Under the pieces are notes generated by a model. It had not been told where the DNA came from and made no database searches. It was given only the letters and a program-made list of their open reading frames with translations. This document shows positions 25,422-33,771 of a DNA stretch of 60,948 bases, in pieces. This DNA is from Candidatus Binatia bacterium (lineage in GTDB: Bacteria; Desulfobacterota; Binatia; UBA9968). Location of the stretch: positions 1 through 60,948 of the forward strand of contig DASXUF010000024.1 in NCBI GenBank assembly GCA_036504975.1. The letters run 5' to 3'. Positions within the stretch are counted from its first letter, which is position 1. Each line of letters opens with the position of its first letter. Both the position numbers and the translations under genes were made by a program.

Positions 25422-28145
25422 ATGGCGAAAACAAGAGTTCATTTGCTGGCGAAAGAGTTGGGCCTCGAAGTCAAGGACTTCATCGCCCATCTGGAGAAGC
25501 TGGGGATAAAAGGAAAGAAGTCCCAGAACACTCTCGAAGACGAAGAGGTGACTCGAATCAAAGCCGCTCTGGCCGCGCCGGCAAAGCCGCAGGTCGTCGT
25601 CGGGGAAGAAAAGGTCGTCGCCGATCGAGTGGTGACGACCGCGGACGAGAGCGTCGGCGAGATCCAGGCGCACGAGAAAGTCGTCGAGCGCCGGGTGCGC
25701 ACCAATGTGATTCGCCGGCGCACGAGCCGCACCGAAGTCGTCACTCCTGCCCCGCCTCCCAAATCAGAGGGCGCCGCCGAGCGTCCAGTCGAAGAAGCCG
25801 CTCCTCCCGCGCCGGCGGAGCCGGTAGCGTCTCCTCCGGACCTGGACTGGATTCCGGAACCCGAGGCGCCCGCGGAAGAGGCGGCGACGCTGGGTGCCAA
25901 AGCCGTCGAAGAAGCTCCCGGCGCCGCGCCAGGAGAGCCTGAAAAGACCGAGGTGACCGAAGAGAAGCTCGGGCCGGCGGTCGAGGAGCCGCAGCGCGGC
26001 GCGCGCGTGCTGGGCAAGATCGATTTAAAGCGCGTCGCCCGACCGGCGCCCGCGCCGACTTCGCCGCCGCGACGACCCCAGCCGGGTCAGGCTCCCGGCG
26101 CAACTCCGCCGGGCGCTCAAGTGTCGCGAGCGATTCCTCCCGCGGATGGGGACGGAGCGGCGGTAACGGAGGAAAAAGCCAAGCCCGGCAAGCACAAGAA
26201 ACGCGTCGTCAAGAAACAAGATATTTTGGAACTGCGCGAGCGCGAGCTGCGCTCGGGCCGGTTTCCGAAAAAGAAACGGGCGCTGCCGGGAAAAGAGCAG
26301 AAGAAAACCGAGATTACCGTTCCCAAGGCGAGCAAGCGCGTGATCCGGATCTCCGAGGTTATCAGCGTTGCCGATCTCTCCCGGGAAATGGGCGTCAAGG
26401 CTGGCGAGGTGATCAAAAAGCTCATGCAGATGGGCATGATGACAACGATCAACCAGATGCTGGATGCCGACACCGCGGCCCTCATCGCCGGAGAGTTCGA
26501 TCATCAGGTCGAGAACGTGGCGTTCAACGCCGAATCGGCGTTGGAAGTGGAGCATCAGATCGAAGAACCCGAAGGCGCGCTGCTGCCCAGGCCTCCGGTG
26601 GTGACGATCATGGGCCACGTCGATCACGGAAAGACTTCGCTGCTCGACGCGATCCGCAGCACCAACGTGACCGAGCGCGAGGCCGGCGGCATCACGCAGC
26701 ACATCGGCGCCTACCACGTCCAGGTGGACGGCCGGGGCGTGACTTTCCTCGATACGCCGGGCCACGAAGCCTTCACCGCCATGCGCGCGCGCGGCGCGAA
26801 GGTGACCGACATCGTCATCCTGGTCGTCGCCGCCGACGACGGCGTCATGCCGCAAACCGTCGAAGCGATCAACCATGCCCGCGCGGCGCAGGTGCCGATC
26901 ATCGTCGCGATCAACAAGGTGGACAAGCCGGACGCCAATCTCGAACGGGTGAAACGCGGGTTGATGGAGCACGGCCTGGTGGCGGAAGAGTGGGGCGGCG
27001 ACGCGATCTTCGCGCCGGTTTCGGCCAAGACCAAGGAAGGCATTCCGCATCTTTTGGAGATGATTCTCTTGCAGGCGGACGTCCTCGAGCTGCGCGCCAA
27101 TCCCAACAAGCTCGCGCGCGGCGCCATCGTCGAAGCCAAGCTCGACCGTGGCCGGGGACCGGTAGCCACCGTTCTGGTCCAGGAAGGAACGCTCCACGTC
27201 GGCGACGCTTTCGTCTGCGGCGTAACTCAAGGAAGAGTCCGGGCGATGATCGACGATCGCGGGCGCAAGATCGAAGAGGCGCCGCCGGCGGTGCCTGTGG
27301 AAATCCTGGGCCTCCAGGGCGTTCCGCAAGCCGGCGATTCTTTCGTGACGTTGACCGACGAAGCCAAGGCGCGACAGATCGCCGAGTACCGCCAGAGCAA
27401 GCAGAGAGAGTCCGATCTCGTCAAGACGAGCAAGGTCTCTCTTGAAGAGCTCTACGATCAGATCAAAACCGGAGACGTGAAAGAGCTGCGGGTCGTCCTT
27501 AAAGCCGACGTGCACGGCTCGGTGGAGGCTTTGACCGAAGCGCTGACCCGCATGTCGACCAGCGAGGTGAAGCTCAACGTCATCCACGGTTCGGTCGGCG
27601 GCATCACCGAGAGCGACGTGCTGCTGGCGTCCGCCTCGAACGCGATCGTCATCGGCTTCAACGTCCGGCCGGAGGTCAAGGCGGCGAACCTGGCGGCGCA
27701 GGACGGCGTCGACATCCGTCTCTACACGATCATCTATGAGGTCATCAACGACATCCGGGCGGCGATGGAAGGCCTGCTCGAGCCTACCTACAAAGAGCAG
27801 GTCCAAGGGCGCGTCGAGATCAGAGAGGTCTTCAACATCAGCGGCGTCGGCGCCGTCGCGGGCTGCTACGTGACCGACGGCAAGATCCAGCGCGGAAGCC
27901 TGGTGCGGCTGCTCCGCGATCAGCGGGTGGTGCACGACGGCAAGCTGGCGAGCTTGAAGCGCTTCAAGGACGACGTGCGCGAAGTGACAGCGGGTTACGA
28001 ATGCGGTCTCGGACTCGAAGGCTATCAGGACATCAAGAAGGGCGATACGATCGAGGCTTACGAGCGGGTGGCCGTGATCCGCCGCATTACTCCGCCGCCC
28101 GGCGGGCGCGAAGCGTCGCGGGCCTCTGCGGGAGAGAGCCGATAG
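25422..28145 (+). CDS. infB: Translation initiation factor IF-2
   Basis: IF-2 delivers fMet-tRNA to the 30S subunit and promotes subunit joining. The 907-residue protein has an IF2_N domain ([20 protein letters not shown]) and a long Pro/Ala/Glu linker. The second N-terminal domain begins near [20 protein letters not shown]. The GTPase has G1 [12 protein letters not shown] near residue 397, G3 DTPGHEAF and G4 NKVDKP. Domains II, III and IV finish with the C-terminal [18 protein letters not shown]-type segment. The internal Val codon usage leaves room for shorter IF2 isoforms, but none is obvious. Confidence 0.97.
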   Translation: MAKTRVHLLAKELGLEVKDFIAHLEKLGIKGKKSQNTLEDEEVTRIKAALAAPAKPQVVVGEEKVVADRVVTTADESVGEIQAHEKVVERRVRTNVIRRRTSRTEVVTPAPPPKSEGAAERPVEEAAPPAPAEPVASPPDLDWIPEPEAPAEEAATLGAKAVEEAPGAAPGEPEKTEVTEEKLGPAVEEPQRGARVLGKIDLKRVARPAPAPTSPPRRPQPGQAPGATPPGAQVSRAIPPADGDGAAVTEEKAKPGKHKKRVVKKQDILELRERELRSGRFPKKKRALPGKEQKKTEITVPKASKRVIRISEVISVADLSREMGVKAGEVIKKLMQMGMMTTINQMLDADTAALIAGEFDHQVENVAFNAESALEVEHQIEEPEGALLPRPPVVTIMGHVDHGKTSLLDAIRSTNVTEREAGGITQHIGAYHVQVDGRGVTFLDTPGHEAFTAMRARGAKVTDIVILVVAADDGVMPQTVEAINHARAAQVPIIVAINKVDKPDANLERVKRGLMEHGLVAEEWGGDAIFAPVSAKTKEGIPHLLEMILLQADVLELRANPNKLARGAIVEAKLDRGRGPVATVLVQEGTLHVGDAFVCGVTQGRVRAMIDDRGRKIEEAPPAVPVEILGLQGVPQAGDSFVTLTDEAKARQIAEYRQSKQRESDLVKTSKVSLEELYDQIKTGDVKELRVVLKADVHGSVEALTEALTRMSTSEVKLNVIHGSVGGITESDVLLASASNAIVIGFNVRPEVKAANLAAQDGVDIRLYTIIYEVINDIRAAMEGLLEPTYKEQVQGRVEIREVFNISGVGAVAGCYVTDGKIQRGSLVRLLRDQRVVHDGKLASLKRFKDDVREVTAGYECGLGLEGYQDIKKGDTIEAYERVAVIRRITPPPGGREASRASAGESR

Positions 28146-28465
28146 GAAGACAGCACACCTCCTCCGACGATTCTCCCGTCGTCGTCGGCGTTCTCAAACT
28201 CAGCCTGCTCCTCGCCGAGAACCACTCCCTCAAAGGAAAACGAGGCGTGCTGAAAAGCATTCAGGCGCGGGTCTCCAACCAGTTCAACGTCTCGGTCGCC
28301 GAGTGCGGAGATCAGGACCTGTGGCAAAGCGCGGTCTTAGGCTTCAGCGTCGTCGGCAGCAGCCGTCCCATCGTCGAAGCCACGCTGCAAAAAATCGTCG
28401 AATTCGTCGACGGTCTGGGGCTCGCTCAACTCGGGGAAGCCGAAACGGAGTTCTTCTACTTCTAA
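28142..28465 (+). CDS. ylxP: YlxP family protein (DUF503), no canonical start codon
   Basis: The product contains [56 protein letters not shown] and a C-terminal [17 protein letters not shown], the full DUF503/YlxP family. Its place between infB and rbfA is the usual one. In this frame there is no ATG, GTG or TTG near the domain start. The only plausible initiation codon is the ATA at 28142, which overlaps the infB stop and lies a few bases after GGGAGAGAG. Function is unknown; linkage implies ribosome assembly or translation. A sequencing error could also hide the true start. Confidence 0.8.
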   Translation: MGRQHTSSDDSPVVVGVLKLSLLLAENHSLKGKRGVLKSIQARVSNQFNVSVAECGDQDLWQSAVLGFSVVGSSRPIVEATLQKIVEFVDGLGLAQLGEAETEFFYF

Positions 28466-28466
28466 A

Positions 28467-28543
28467 ACGCTTCAGCTGTCAGCAATCAGCTCTCAGCCGT
28501 CAGCTTTGGAGCTGAAAGCTGAACGCTGATAGTTTCTCAGCTT
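28467..28543. repeat. TCAGC-type repeat with short hairpins between ylxP and rbfA
   Basis: The gap is made almost wholly of variants of cagctntcagc: cttcagctgtcagcaatcag, ctctcagccgtcagctttgg, agctgaaagctgaacgctga. The cagcttt and aaagctg arms around ggagctg can pair. This interrupts the otherwise tight operon and leaves the rbfA ribosome site weak. Confidence 0.7.
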
Positions 28544-28547
28544 TCAT

Positions 28548-28883
28548 ATGGAATATAAACGCTCGGATCGGGTCGGGGATCTATTGCTGGAGCTGGTCTC
28601 TGAGCTGCTCATGCGCGAAGTGAACGATCCGCGCATCGGATCGGTGACGCTCACCGGCACCGAAGTCACGCACGATTTAAGACAGGCGAAAATCTATTTC
28701 AATCTTCTGACGGGAAGCGAAGGAAAAAACGAAGCGCTGGCGGGCTTGAAGAGCGCCGCCGGCTTTATTCGCCGCCGCGTCGCTAAGGATCTCAAGCTCC
28801 GCTTGGTTCCCACCATCGAATTCGTTTACGACGATACCGAAGAGCGCGCCCGGCGAATCGACGAGCTGCTGAAGAAAGGCTAA
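28548..28883 (+). CDS. rbfA: Ribosome-binding factor A
   Basis: RbfA is a late 30S assembly factor that binds near the 16S 5' helix. The 111-residue KH-like protein shows YKRSDRVGDLLLELVSELLM, REVNDPRIGSVTLTGTEVTH, DLRQAKIYFNLLTG and RLVPTIEFVYDDTEERARRI, all family landmarks. The ATG at 28548 follows an AT-rich patch and has no clear Shine-Dalgarno; it may depend on coupling or an internal promoter after the repeat. Confidence 0.95.
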   Translation: MEYKRSDRVGDLLLELVSELLMREVNDPRIGSVTLTGTEVTHDLRQAKIYFNLLTGSEGKNEALAGLKSAAGFIRRRVAKDLKLRLVPTIEFVYDDTEERARRIDELLKKG

Positions 28884-28943
28884 CCAAACATATTTGAAAG
28901 TTTCGGTTGAATTTTGGATTATGGAATCGGACAAACGATAACT

Positions 28944-29020
28944 CGCGCAAAGGCGCAAAGCACGCCAAGTTCGGAGAAATAGAAGAATATTTTTCTTTGC
29001 GCTCTTGGCGTCTTGGCGCG
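28944..29020. repeat. Imperfect 26-bp inverted repeat, GCGCAAAG/CTTGGCG type
   Basis: The arms 28944-28969 (cgcgcaaaggcgcaaagcac...) and 28995-29020 (ctttgcgctcttggcgtctt...) pair at 20 of 26 positions around a 25-base AT-rich loop. The element fills the 197-bp gap between rbfA and truB. It resembles, in composition and layout, the unit of the tandem repeat at 1266-1456. Confidence 0.75.
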
Positions 29021-29080
29021 ATAAAGTTTGTTGAAGCGGTTCTGTTGAACATTCTATCGGCGATCAGCTCATTTTAAATC

Positions 29081-29974
29081 ATGCTCAGCGGACTCCTGTT
29101 AGTCGATAAGCCGGAGGGACCCACGTCCGCCCACGTCGTGTCGCGGGTGAAGCGGATTCTCGGCGCGAAAAAAGTCGGCCATCTCGGCACGCTCGATCCG
29201 TTCGCCTCCGGCCTGCTGCCTCTGGGGATCGACGACGGCACCAAGGTGGCGGAGATTTTTCTCGCCGCGCAGAAGAGCTACCAGGGCGTGATCGCCCTCG
29301 GCGTCGAGACCGATACGCAGGATTCGACCGGCAAGACGATCGAGGAGCGCGAGGTCCCGCCGCTGGACGACGCGGCGATGGAAAAGCTTCGGGAAGCATT
29401 CACCGGCGCTCAGATGCAGACGCCGCCGATGTATTCGGCGCTCAAGAAAGACGGTGTGCGGCTCTACAGCCTGGCCCGCAAGGGACAGACGGTGGAGCGC
29501 GCGCCGCGCGAGATCAAAGTCGAAGCGCTCAGGCTCTGGAGAACGGAGCCCGCTGAGATCAGCTTTGAAGTGACGTGCTCCAAGGGCACCTACATCCGCA
29601 CGCTGGCCGCCGACATGGGGAAATTTCTCGGCTGCGGCGCCCATCTCAAATCTCTCCGCCGCCTCGCTTGCGGCCATCTCTCGGTCGAGAACGCGATTCC
29701 GCTCGACGCGATCGAAGCCGCGCAAGAAGAAAATCGGATCCCGCTGCTTTCGCTGAACGAGGCGCTCAGCCAGTTCCGCGCCGTTCAACTCGACAGCCCC
29801 GGCGTCTCCTCTCTCAGAATGGGCCGGCAGGAGGTTCTCGCAGGCCTGGGCGCGCCGAAACAGGAAGAAAAAATCGTCCGTCTCCTCGACGCGGAAAAGA
29901 ATCTCGTCGCGCTCGCTAGCTGGAGCGACGAGCCGGGTAAACGATGGCGGATTTACCGGATGTTCGCCGCGTGA
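29081..29974 (+). CDS. truB: tRNA pseudouridine(55) synthase
   Basis: TruB makes pseudouridine 55 in the T-loop of tRNAs. The 297-residue protein starts MLSGLLLVDKPEGPTSAHVV and has the catalytic Asp39 in HLGTLDPFASGLLP. Further landmarks are GTKVAEIFL, MYSALKKDGVRLYSLARKG and VTCSKGTYIRTLAADMG, with a C-terminal PUA-like region. It ends the rimP-infB-rbfA series and overlaps or abuts a DUF167 gene in place of the more usual rpsO. Confidence 0.96.
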   Translation: MLSGLLLVDKPEGPTSAHVVSRVKRILGAKKVGHLGTLDPFASGLLPLGIDDGTKVAEIFLAAQKSYQGVIALGVETDTQDSTGKTIEEREVPPLDDAAMEKLREAFTGAQMQTPPMYSALKKDGVRLYSLARKGQTVERAPREIKVEALRLWRTEPAEISFEVTCSKGTYIRTLAADMGKFLGCGAHLKSLRRLACGHLSVENAIPLDAIEAAQEENRIPLLSLNEALSQFRAVQLDSPGVSSLRMGRQEVLAGLGAPKQEEKIVRLLDAEKNLVALASWSDEPGKRWRIYRMFAA

Positions 29975-29982
29975 TCGTTCTC

Positions 29983-30207
29983 ATGCCATTCAAAATCTGG
30001 GTCGCCGTCAAGCCGCAAGCAAAAAAGTCCGAGGTGAGAAAGATTTCCGAGGATGAGTACGCAGTCTCCGTCACGGCGCCGGCGCGCGAAGGCAGGGCGA
30101 ACGAAGCGGTGATCGAGGCCTTGGCGGAATATTTTTCCGTTGCGAAATCTTCCGTAAAGATCGTCCGCGGAAAGACAAATCGAAGAAAGCTCATCGCGCT
30201 GCCGTAA
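29983..30207 (+). CDS. DUF167 (YggU) family protein
   Basis: The 74-residue protein from ATG 29983 (MPFKIWVAVKPQAKKSEVRK) has the family core ISEDEYAVSVTAPAREGRANEAVIEALAEYF, then KSSVKIVRGKTNRRKLI. An in-frame ATG at 29944, inside truB, would add 13 residues not typical of the family. YggU folds are known but their function is not. Linkage to truB suggests co-expression. Confidence 0.88.
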   Translation: MPFKIWVAVKPQAKKSEVRKISEDEYAVSVTAPAREGRANEAVIEALAEYFSVAKSSVKIVRGKTNRRKLIALP

Positions 30208-30286
30208 GTCTTGAAATCTTCCGCTCAGGCGGACTATACCTTCCGTAGAGAAGTCGAAGATTTCAGCTCGACCCAAGGAGACCCTC

Positions 30287-31336
30287 ATGTCTGATAGCCA
30301 TATGCACGATTTCGAGGCGCACGTCCGGGCGGCGGAGGAAGACCTGGAATACTACCGGGCCAAGCGGATCGAGCCGCGGATCTTCACCTTGCTTCGAAGA
30401 GGGTTCATAGAGTTCACCGACCTTTTCAACTCGGCAATCGTTGCGACTTCAACGAAGGGCACGGCGGACGGCGGCAACGGCGAGGAACAAGATTTGGAGA
30501 AGCGCGTGCGCGCGTTGGAAGACGGTCTCGACGATTACGTGAGGGAGATCGGGTTGCTCACGTCCTCGATCGGCGGCGCCATCGACGTGGTGACGGAAGA
30601 CAGCCGGGTCGAGCGCGGCGACTACAACGAATTTTTCCGCCTGACGCATCGAGAATACAAAGGCACGCTCGATGAGCGTGTGCGGAAATTGACTGCGGAT
30701 GTGGTCAGGAACAGGAACGTGCTCGAAGTCCTCGCCCGCGCTTTGATTCAGAGAGGGATTTTGAGCGAAGAGAGACTGAATAAAAATCGCGAGGCGCTGA
30801 AGGGCGCAGGACCGTGGCACGGCGGGAAGATCGTCGCCCGCTGCTGGATGGACCCGGATTTCAAGACCAAGCTGATTTCACAGGGCAGGCCGGCGCTGCG
30901 CGAGCTGGGCATTCCTCCGGGACGGGTCGGAAAGCTCAGTGTGTTGGAGAACACCGAATCGGTTCACAACGTGATCGTCTGCACGCTCTGCTCCTGTTAT
31001 CCCTACGATTTACTCGGCGACACGCCGTGGTGGTACAAGCAGGACATCTACAAGAAGCGGATCGTCGCCGATCCACGAAATATTCTCGAAGAAATGTTCG
31101 AGCTGAAATTGCCGTCAAAGATGGAAGTCCGAGTCTACGACAGCACCTCCGACGTTCGCTACATGGTGATTCCCAGGCGGCCGAAGGGGACCGAAGGTAT
31201 GAATGAAGAGCAGTTGGCGAAGCTGGTGACGATCGACAGCCTGATCGGCGCCGGCGAGGCGATCGAGCCGTCGCAAGTGGGAAAGCTCGAAGAAACGGAA
31301 TGGGGACATCCCAAACCAAGACCCAGAGACTACTAG
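30287..31336 (+). CDS. Cobalt-type nitrile hydratase alpha-like protein with a 140-170 residue N-terminal extension
   Basis: The C-terminal 190 residues are a nitrile hydratase/thiocyanate hydrolase alpha-type domain: HGGKIVARCWMDPDFKTKLI, then VLENTESVHNVIVCTLCSCY with the metal claw C232-T-L-C-S-C237. It continues with DTPWWYKQDIYKKRIVADPR, VRVYDSTSDVRYMVIPRRP and GTEGMNEEQLAKLVTIDSLI. Thr in CTLCSC indicates the cobalt class. Ahead of this is an extra helical region (FEAHVRAAEEDLEYYRAKRI, LDDYVREIGLLTSSIGGAID, YNEFFRLTHREYKGTLDERV) not found in ordinary alpha subunits. It may replace the N-terminal half of a beta subunit (inference). A strong AAGGAG precedes the ATG. No cobalt-insertion activator gene is nearby. 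Confidence 0.85.
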   Translation: MSDSHMHDFEAHVRAAEEDLEYYRAKRIEPRIFTLLRRGFIEFTDLFNSAIVATSTKGTADGGNGEEQDLEKRVRALEDGLDDYVREIGLLTSSIGGAIDVVTEDSRVERGDYNEFFRLTHREYKGTLDERVRKLTADVVRNRNVLEVLARALIQRGILSEERLNKNREALKGAGPWHGGKIVARCWMDPDFKTKLISQGRPALRELGIPPGRVGKLSVLENTESVHNVIVCTLCSCYPYDLLGDTPWWYKQDIYKKRIVADPRNILEEMFELKLPSKMEVRVYDSTSDVRYMVIPRRPKGTEGMNEEQLAKLVTIDSLIGAGEAIEPSQVGKLEETEWGHPKPRPRDY

Positions 31337-31337
31337 C

Positions 31338-31575
31338 CCCGGATTATTCACCGCCGAGGCGCGGAGGACGCGTCCTTCGACTAAGCTCAGGATGCGCGGC
31401 TATGAAGAATTCCGCTCGTGGTGATTCCTCGACGAGCTCGGAACTGAAGGCCGTCGAGGAAGCCTGCCGTGAGGCTTCTCGAACGGTCGAACCATACGAA
31501 CTCTGTGTCTCCGTGGTGAGTGCGCTTCCGACGGTCTGTGGTGATTTGTCCTCTACCATGAATAAAGCGGGCTAG
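31338..31575 (+). repeat. About 235-bp element, copy A (inverted partner at 32893-33131)
   Basis: Starting two bases after the nitrile hydratase alpha stop, this sequence reappears in reverse complement at 32893-33131 with roughly 90% identity by eye. It contains the arms ttcctcgacg (31425-31434) and cgtcgaggaa (31452-31461), a perfect 10-bp inverted repeat, and a TTCGACTAAGCTCAGG-type core near 31375. Short open frames within it have no ribosome site or family resemblance. Confidence 0.85.
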
Positions 31576-31619
31576 TCGCCTGATTTGCGAATGTAATGGT
31601 CAACGCCAGAAAACAATTT

Positions 31620-31711
31620 CCTCGCCCTCCCCTGGAGGGAGAGGATAAAGGTGAGGGTGGTACGTTCGAAGATGGCCCTCACCCTCGCCCTCTCCCGCGG
31701 GCGGGAGAGGG
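31620..31711. repeat. CCCTCACCCT / GGGAGAGGG palindromic repeat
   Basis: Bases 31688-31711 form a perfect hairpin, ccctctcccgc-gg-gcgggagaggg, with an 11-bp stem. A degenerate mirror unit (cctcgccctcccctggaggg) lies at 31620-31640, so the whole 92 bases are an imperfect palindrome. This is a widespread intergenic repeat type. It could impede transcription between the alpha-like and beta-like genes. Confidence 0.8.
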
Positions 31712-31747
31712 AAAATAGGTAAGGAATTTTAGTCGAGGCTAACTACG

Positions 31748-32017
31748 ATGGAGACTACACAGGGAAGTTTCAAGGTCGGCGACAAGGTGGCCGTAAAAAC
31801 AGAAAATCCCAGCGGCAATCCGCGAACGCCGAAGTACATCCGCGGCAAGAAAGGCGTGATCACCGACGCTCACGGCGTGATCAACAATCTCCGCGACCAC
31901 CGTGGCTTGTATCCGCCGCTTTACACTGTCGTCTTCGATGTCAAGGAAGTTTTCGGCGGAACGAGCGCGGACAAGCTCCGGGTGGATTTGCACGAGGACT
32001 GGCTCGAAAGGGCTTGA
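31748..32017 (+). CDS. Stand-alone nitrile hydratase beta C-terminal (SH3-like) domain
   Basis: The 89-residue protein is the SH3-like C-terminal domain of nitrile hydratase beta subunits and nothing more: FKVGDKVAVKTENPSGNPRTPKYIRGKKGVI, then HGVINNLRDHRGLYPPLYTVVFDVKEVFGG and VDLHEDWLE. In thiocyanate hydrolase this half is also a separate polypeptide. With the alpha-like gene 411 bp upstream it probably forms an alpha-beta complex. The substrate (nitrile, thiocyanate or other) cannot be read. The two genes are separated by two repeat elements. Confidence 0.85.
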   Translation: METTQGSFKVGDKVAVKTENPSGNPRTPKYIRGKKGVITDAHGVINNLRDHRGLYPPLYTVVFDVKEVFGGTSADKLRVDLHEDWLERA

Positions 32018-32029
32018 TTCGCGGCCGCT

Positions 32030-32878
32030 CTAAGTTCCGACCGGGTCCTTGCCATCCAAAAATATTCCCAGCTTTTCGGCGGCGAAGCGGATGCCGACGT
32101 AAAACGCGCCGAACTGGCCGTAGACTGCGCTGGCCTCGTCGAAGCGCATCTCGTAGACGAGTTTTTTAAAAACCAGCGGATCGTCGGCGAAGAGATCCAC
32201 GCCCCACTCCCAATCGTCGAAGCCGATCGAGCCGGAGATGATCTGCGTCACCTGCCCGGCGTATTTCCTGCCGATGACGCCGTGCTCGGCCATCATCTTC
32301 TGCCGCTCCGCAATCGGCGCCGAGTACCAGTTCTTCGTTTCGCCGCGGAGCTTGTTCATCGGATAAAAACAAACGTAGCGCCGCGCCGGAATCGGCGGCC
32401 AGAGCCGCGGCGCGGCGATTTTTCTTTGATTCGCGATCTCCGTGTCGACCGCCTGGGTCCATTCGGGCGAGCCCGGCTTAAGGCCTTTTTCCTTTAGTCC
32501 GTCGTAGAGGCGCACGGTCGCCTCATAAAGACCCAACTCGACGACGGAGAGATAGGATGTCGTCGGTTCAAGAAACTCCGCCAGCTTGAGATTTGCGAAG
32601 CTCAGCTCGGCCCCGTTCAATGCCTCCAGCATCCGGCGAAAATGAATGATCAAAAGATCGCCTTTGTGCCCGAGCATCGAAAAGAGACCGCTCTGCTCCT
32701 CTTTCCCTTGCTCGAACTTCCCCAGCACGCCGGCCGCTTCTTCGACGGCATCGTCCCTATCGGCCTTATCGAGTTGTTTCCACGCCGGCCAGCGCACGCG
32801 AAACATCTGATGGAGGATGTACGATCCTTCCAGAGTCAGCGGGACCGGCGGATAACTGCTGCTTTTTTCGTCTTTCAT
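32030..32878 (-). CDS. hemQ: Chlorite-dismutase-family protein, HemQ/coproheme decarboxylase type
   Basis: From ATG 32878 the protein has 282 residues. It shows the family core YVCFYPMNKLRGETKNWYSA, AERQKMMAEHGVIGRKYAGQ (with the proximal His), VTQIISGSIGFDDWEWGVDL and a final EMRFDEASAVYGQFGAFYVG. The YPMNKxRG..NWY pattern points to HemQ (ChdC), which converts coproheme to heme b in the coproporphyrin-dependent pathway, rather than to chlorite detoxification. A TTG 18 bases upstream is an alternative start. No other haem genes are nearby. Its start region abuts inverted-element copy B. Confidence 0.88.
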   Translation of the reverse strand: MKDEKSSSYPPVPLTLEGSYILHQMFRVRWPAWKQLDKADRDDAVEEAAGVLGKFEQGKEEQSGLFSMLGHKGDLLIIHFRRMLEALNGAELSFANLKLAEFLEPTTSYLSVVELGLYEATVRLYDGLKEKGLKPGSPEWTQAVDTEIANQRKIAAPRLWPPIPARRYVCFYPMNKLRGETKNWYSAPIAERQKMMAEHGVIGRKYAGQVTQIISGSIGFDDWEWGVDLFADDPLVFKKLVYEMRFDEASAVYGQFGAFYVGIRFAAEKLGIFLDGKDPVGT

Positions 32879-32892
32879 GTTGCCGTGAAATA

Positions 32893-33131
32893 CCAACCTG
32901 CTTTATTCATGGTACGAGGACAAAATCACCACACTGTCGGAAGCGTACTCACCACGGAGAACGCAGAGTCCGCATGGTTCGACCGTTCGAGAAGCCTCAC
33001 GGCAGGCTTCCTCGACGGCCTTCAGTTCCGAGCTCGTCGAGGAATCACCACGAGCGGAACTCTTTGTCGCCGCGCATCCTGAGCTTAGTCGAAGGACGCG
33101 TCCTCCGCGCCTCGGCGGTGAACAATCCGAG
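32893..33131 (-). repeat. About 235-bp element, copy B (inverted relative to copy A)
   Basis: In reverse complement this matches 31338-31575 across essentially its full length with scattered substitutions and a few short indels. Its outer end touches the stop codon of the DUF4126 gene at 33132, just as copy A touches the alpha-like gene stop. Together the copies enclose the beta-like and hemQ genes. Confidence 0.85.
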
Positions 33132-33746
33132 TTAGGTCGGTCCGGGCGCCGGTTTGCCGCCGAGCCGGCTCCGCAGCATTTGAAAGCCGCGCTTGCCCAG
33201 GCGAAACAGTTTCGGAATCAGCCAGACGGCCAGAGCGAGAAATGCCGCCACCAACACCATCATCACGATCGGATGATTGAAGGTCAGCCATAGCCCGCCG
33301 AGAACCGCCAGGTCTTCCCCCACGCTCGCGAACCAGTTGCTGAACGGCTCCGGGCTCACGTTGATGGCGAGACGTGTGGTTGCTTTGGTTCCGTGCGCGG
33401 CCAAGGCGATCGTGCCGCCCGCAAGAATCGCGGCAAATTCCAGAGCGGGGTTCATCGGGCCCAGAGAGCGCGCGGCGAGGATCGCACCGGCGGGTACACG
33501 GATGAACGTGTGCAGCGTGTCCCACGCGCTGTCGACGTACGGCACTTTGTCGGCGAAAAACTCGATGACGTACATCACGCAGGCGACGGCGATGACCACA
33601 GGGTCCATGAGAACGTGGAGTCCCGGCGGCAATTGAATCATTTCGGCCCGGCCCGCTATGCCGAGGACCGCGACGGTGGCGTAGAGATTGATGCCCGAGG
33701 TCCAGGCGGTTCCCATTGCGAGACTCAACGTTTCGATAACGCCCAT
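33132..33746 (-). CDS. DUF4126 integral membrane protein
   Basis: The 204-residue protein fits DUF4126: LSLAMGTAWTSGINLYATVA, DPVVIAVACVMYVIEFFADK VPYVDSAWD, then FAAILAGGTIALAAHGTKAT, NPIVMMVLVAAF-like helix and a basic tail. It has about five hydrophobic segments. The family has no known function. GAGGT precedes the ATG at 33746. It follows the ubiD gene by 25 bases on the same strand, so the two may be co-transcribed. Confidence 0.85.
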   Translation of the reverse strand: MGVIETLSLAMGTAWTSGINLYATVAVLGIAGRAEMIQLPPGLHVLMDPVVIAVACVMYVIEFFADKVPYVDSAWDTLHTFIRVPAGAILAARSLGPMNPALEFAAILAGGTIALAAHGTKATTRLAINVSPEPFSNWFASVGEDLAVLGGLWLTFNHPIVMMVLVAAFLALAVWLIPKLFRLGKRGFQMLRSRLGGKPAPGPT

Positions 33747-33771
33747 ATGAGTTACCTCGTTCGTAACGCCG

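Noticed and set aside
26025-27935. 636-residue minus-strand open frame opposite infB
   Set aside because: Antisense shadow of a GC-rich conserved gene, with His/Asp/Arg-rich low-complexity translation and no ribosome site.
28001-28141. N-terminal extension of the ylxP frame into infB
   Set aside because: It encodes an Arg-rich shadow of the infB C-terminus; the DUF503 domain begins after 28142.
31300-31575. 91-residue plus-strand frame covering element copy A
   Set aside because: The frame starts inside the nitrile hydratase gene, lacks a ribosome site and is not maintained in copy B.
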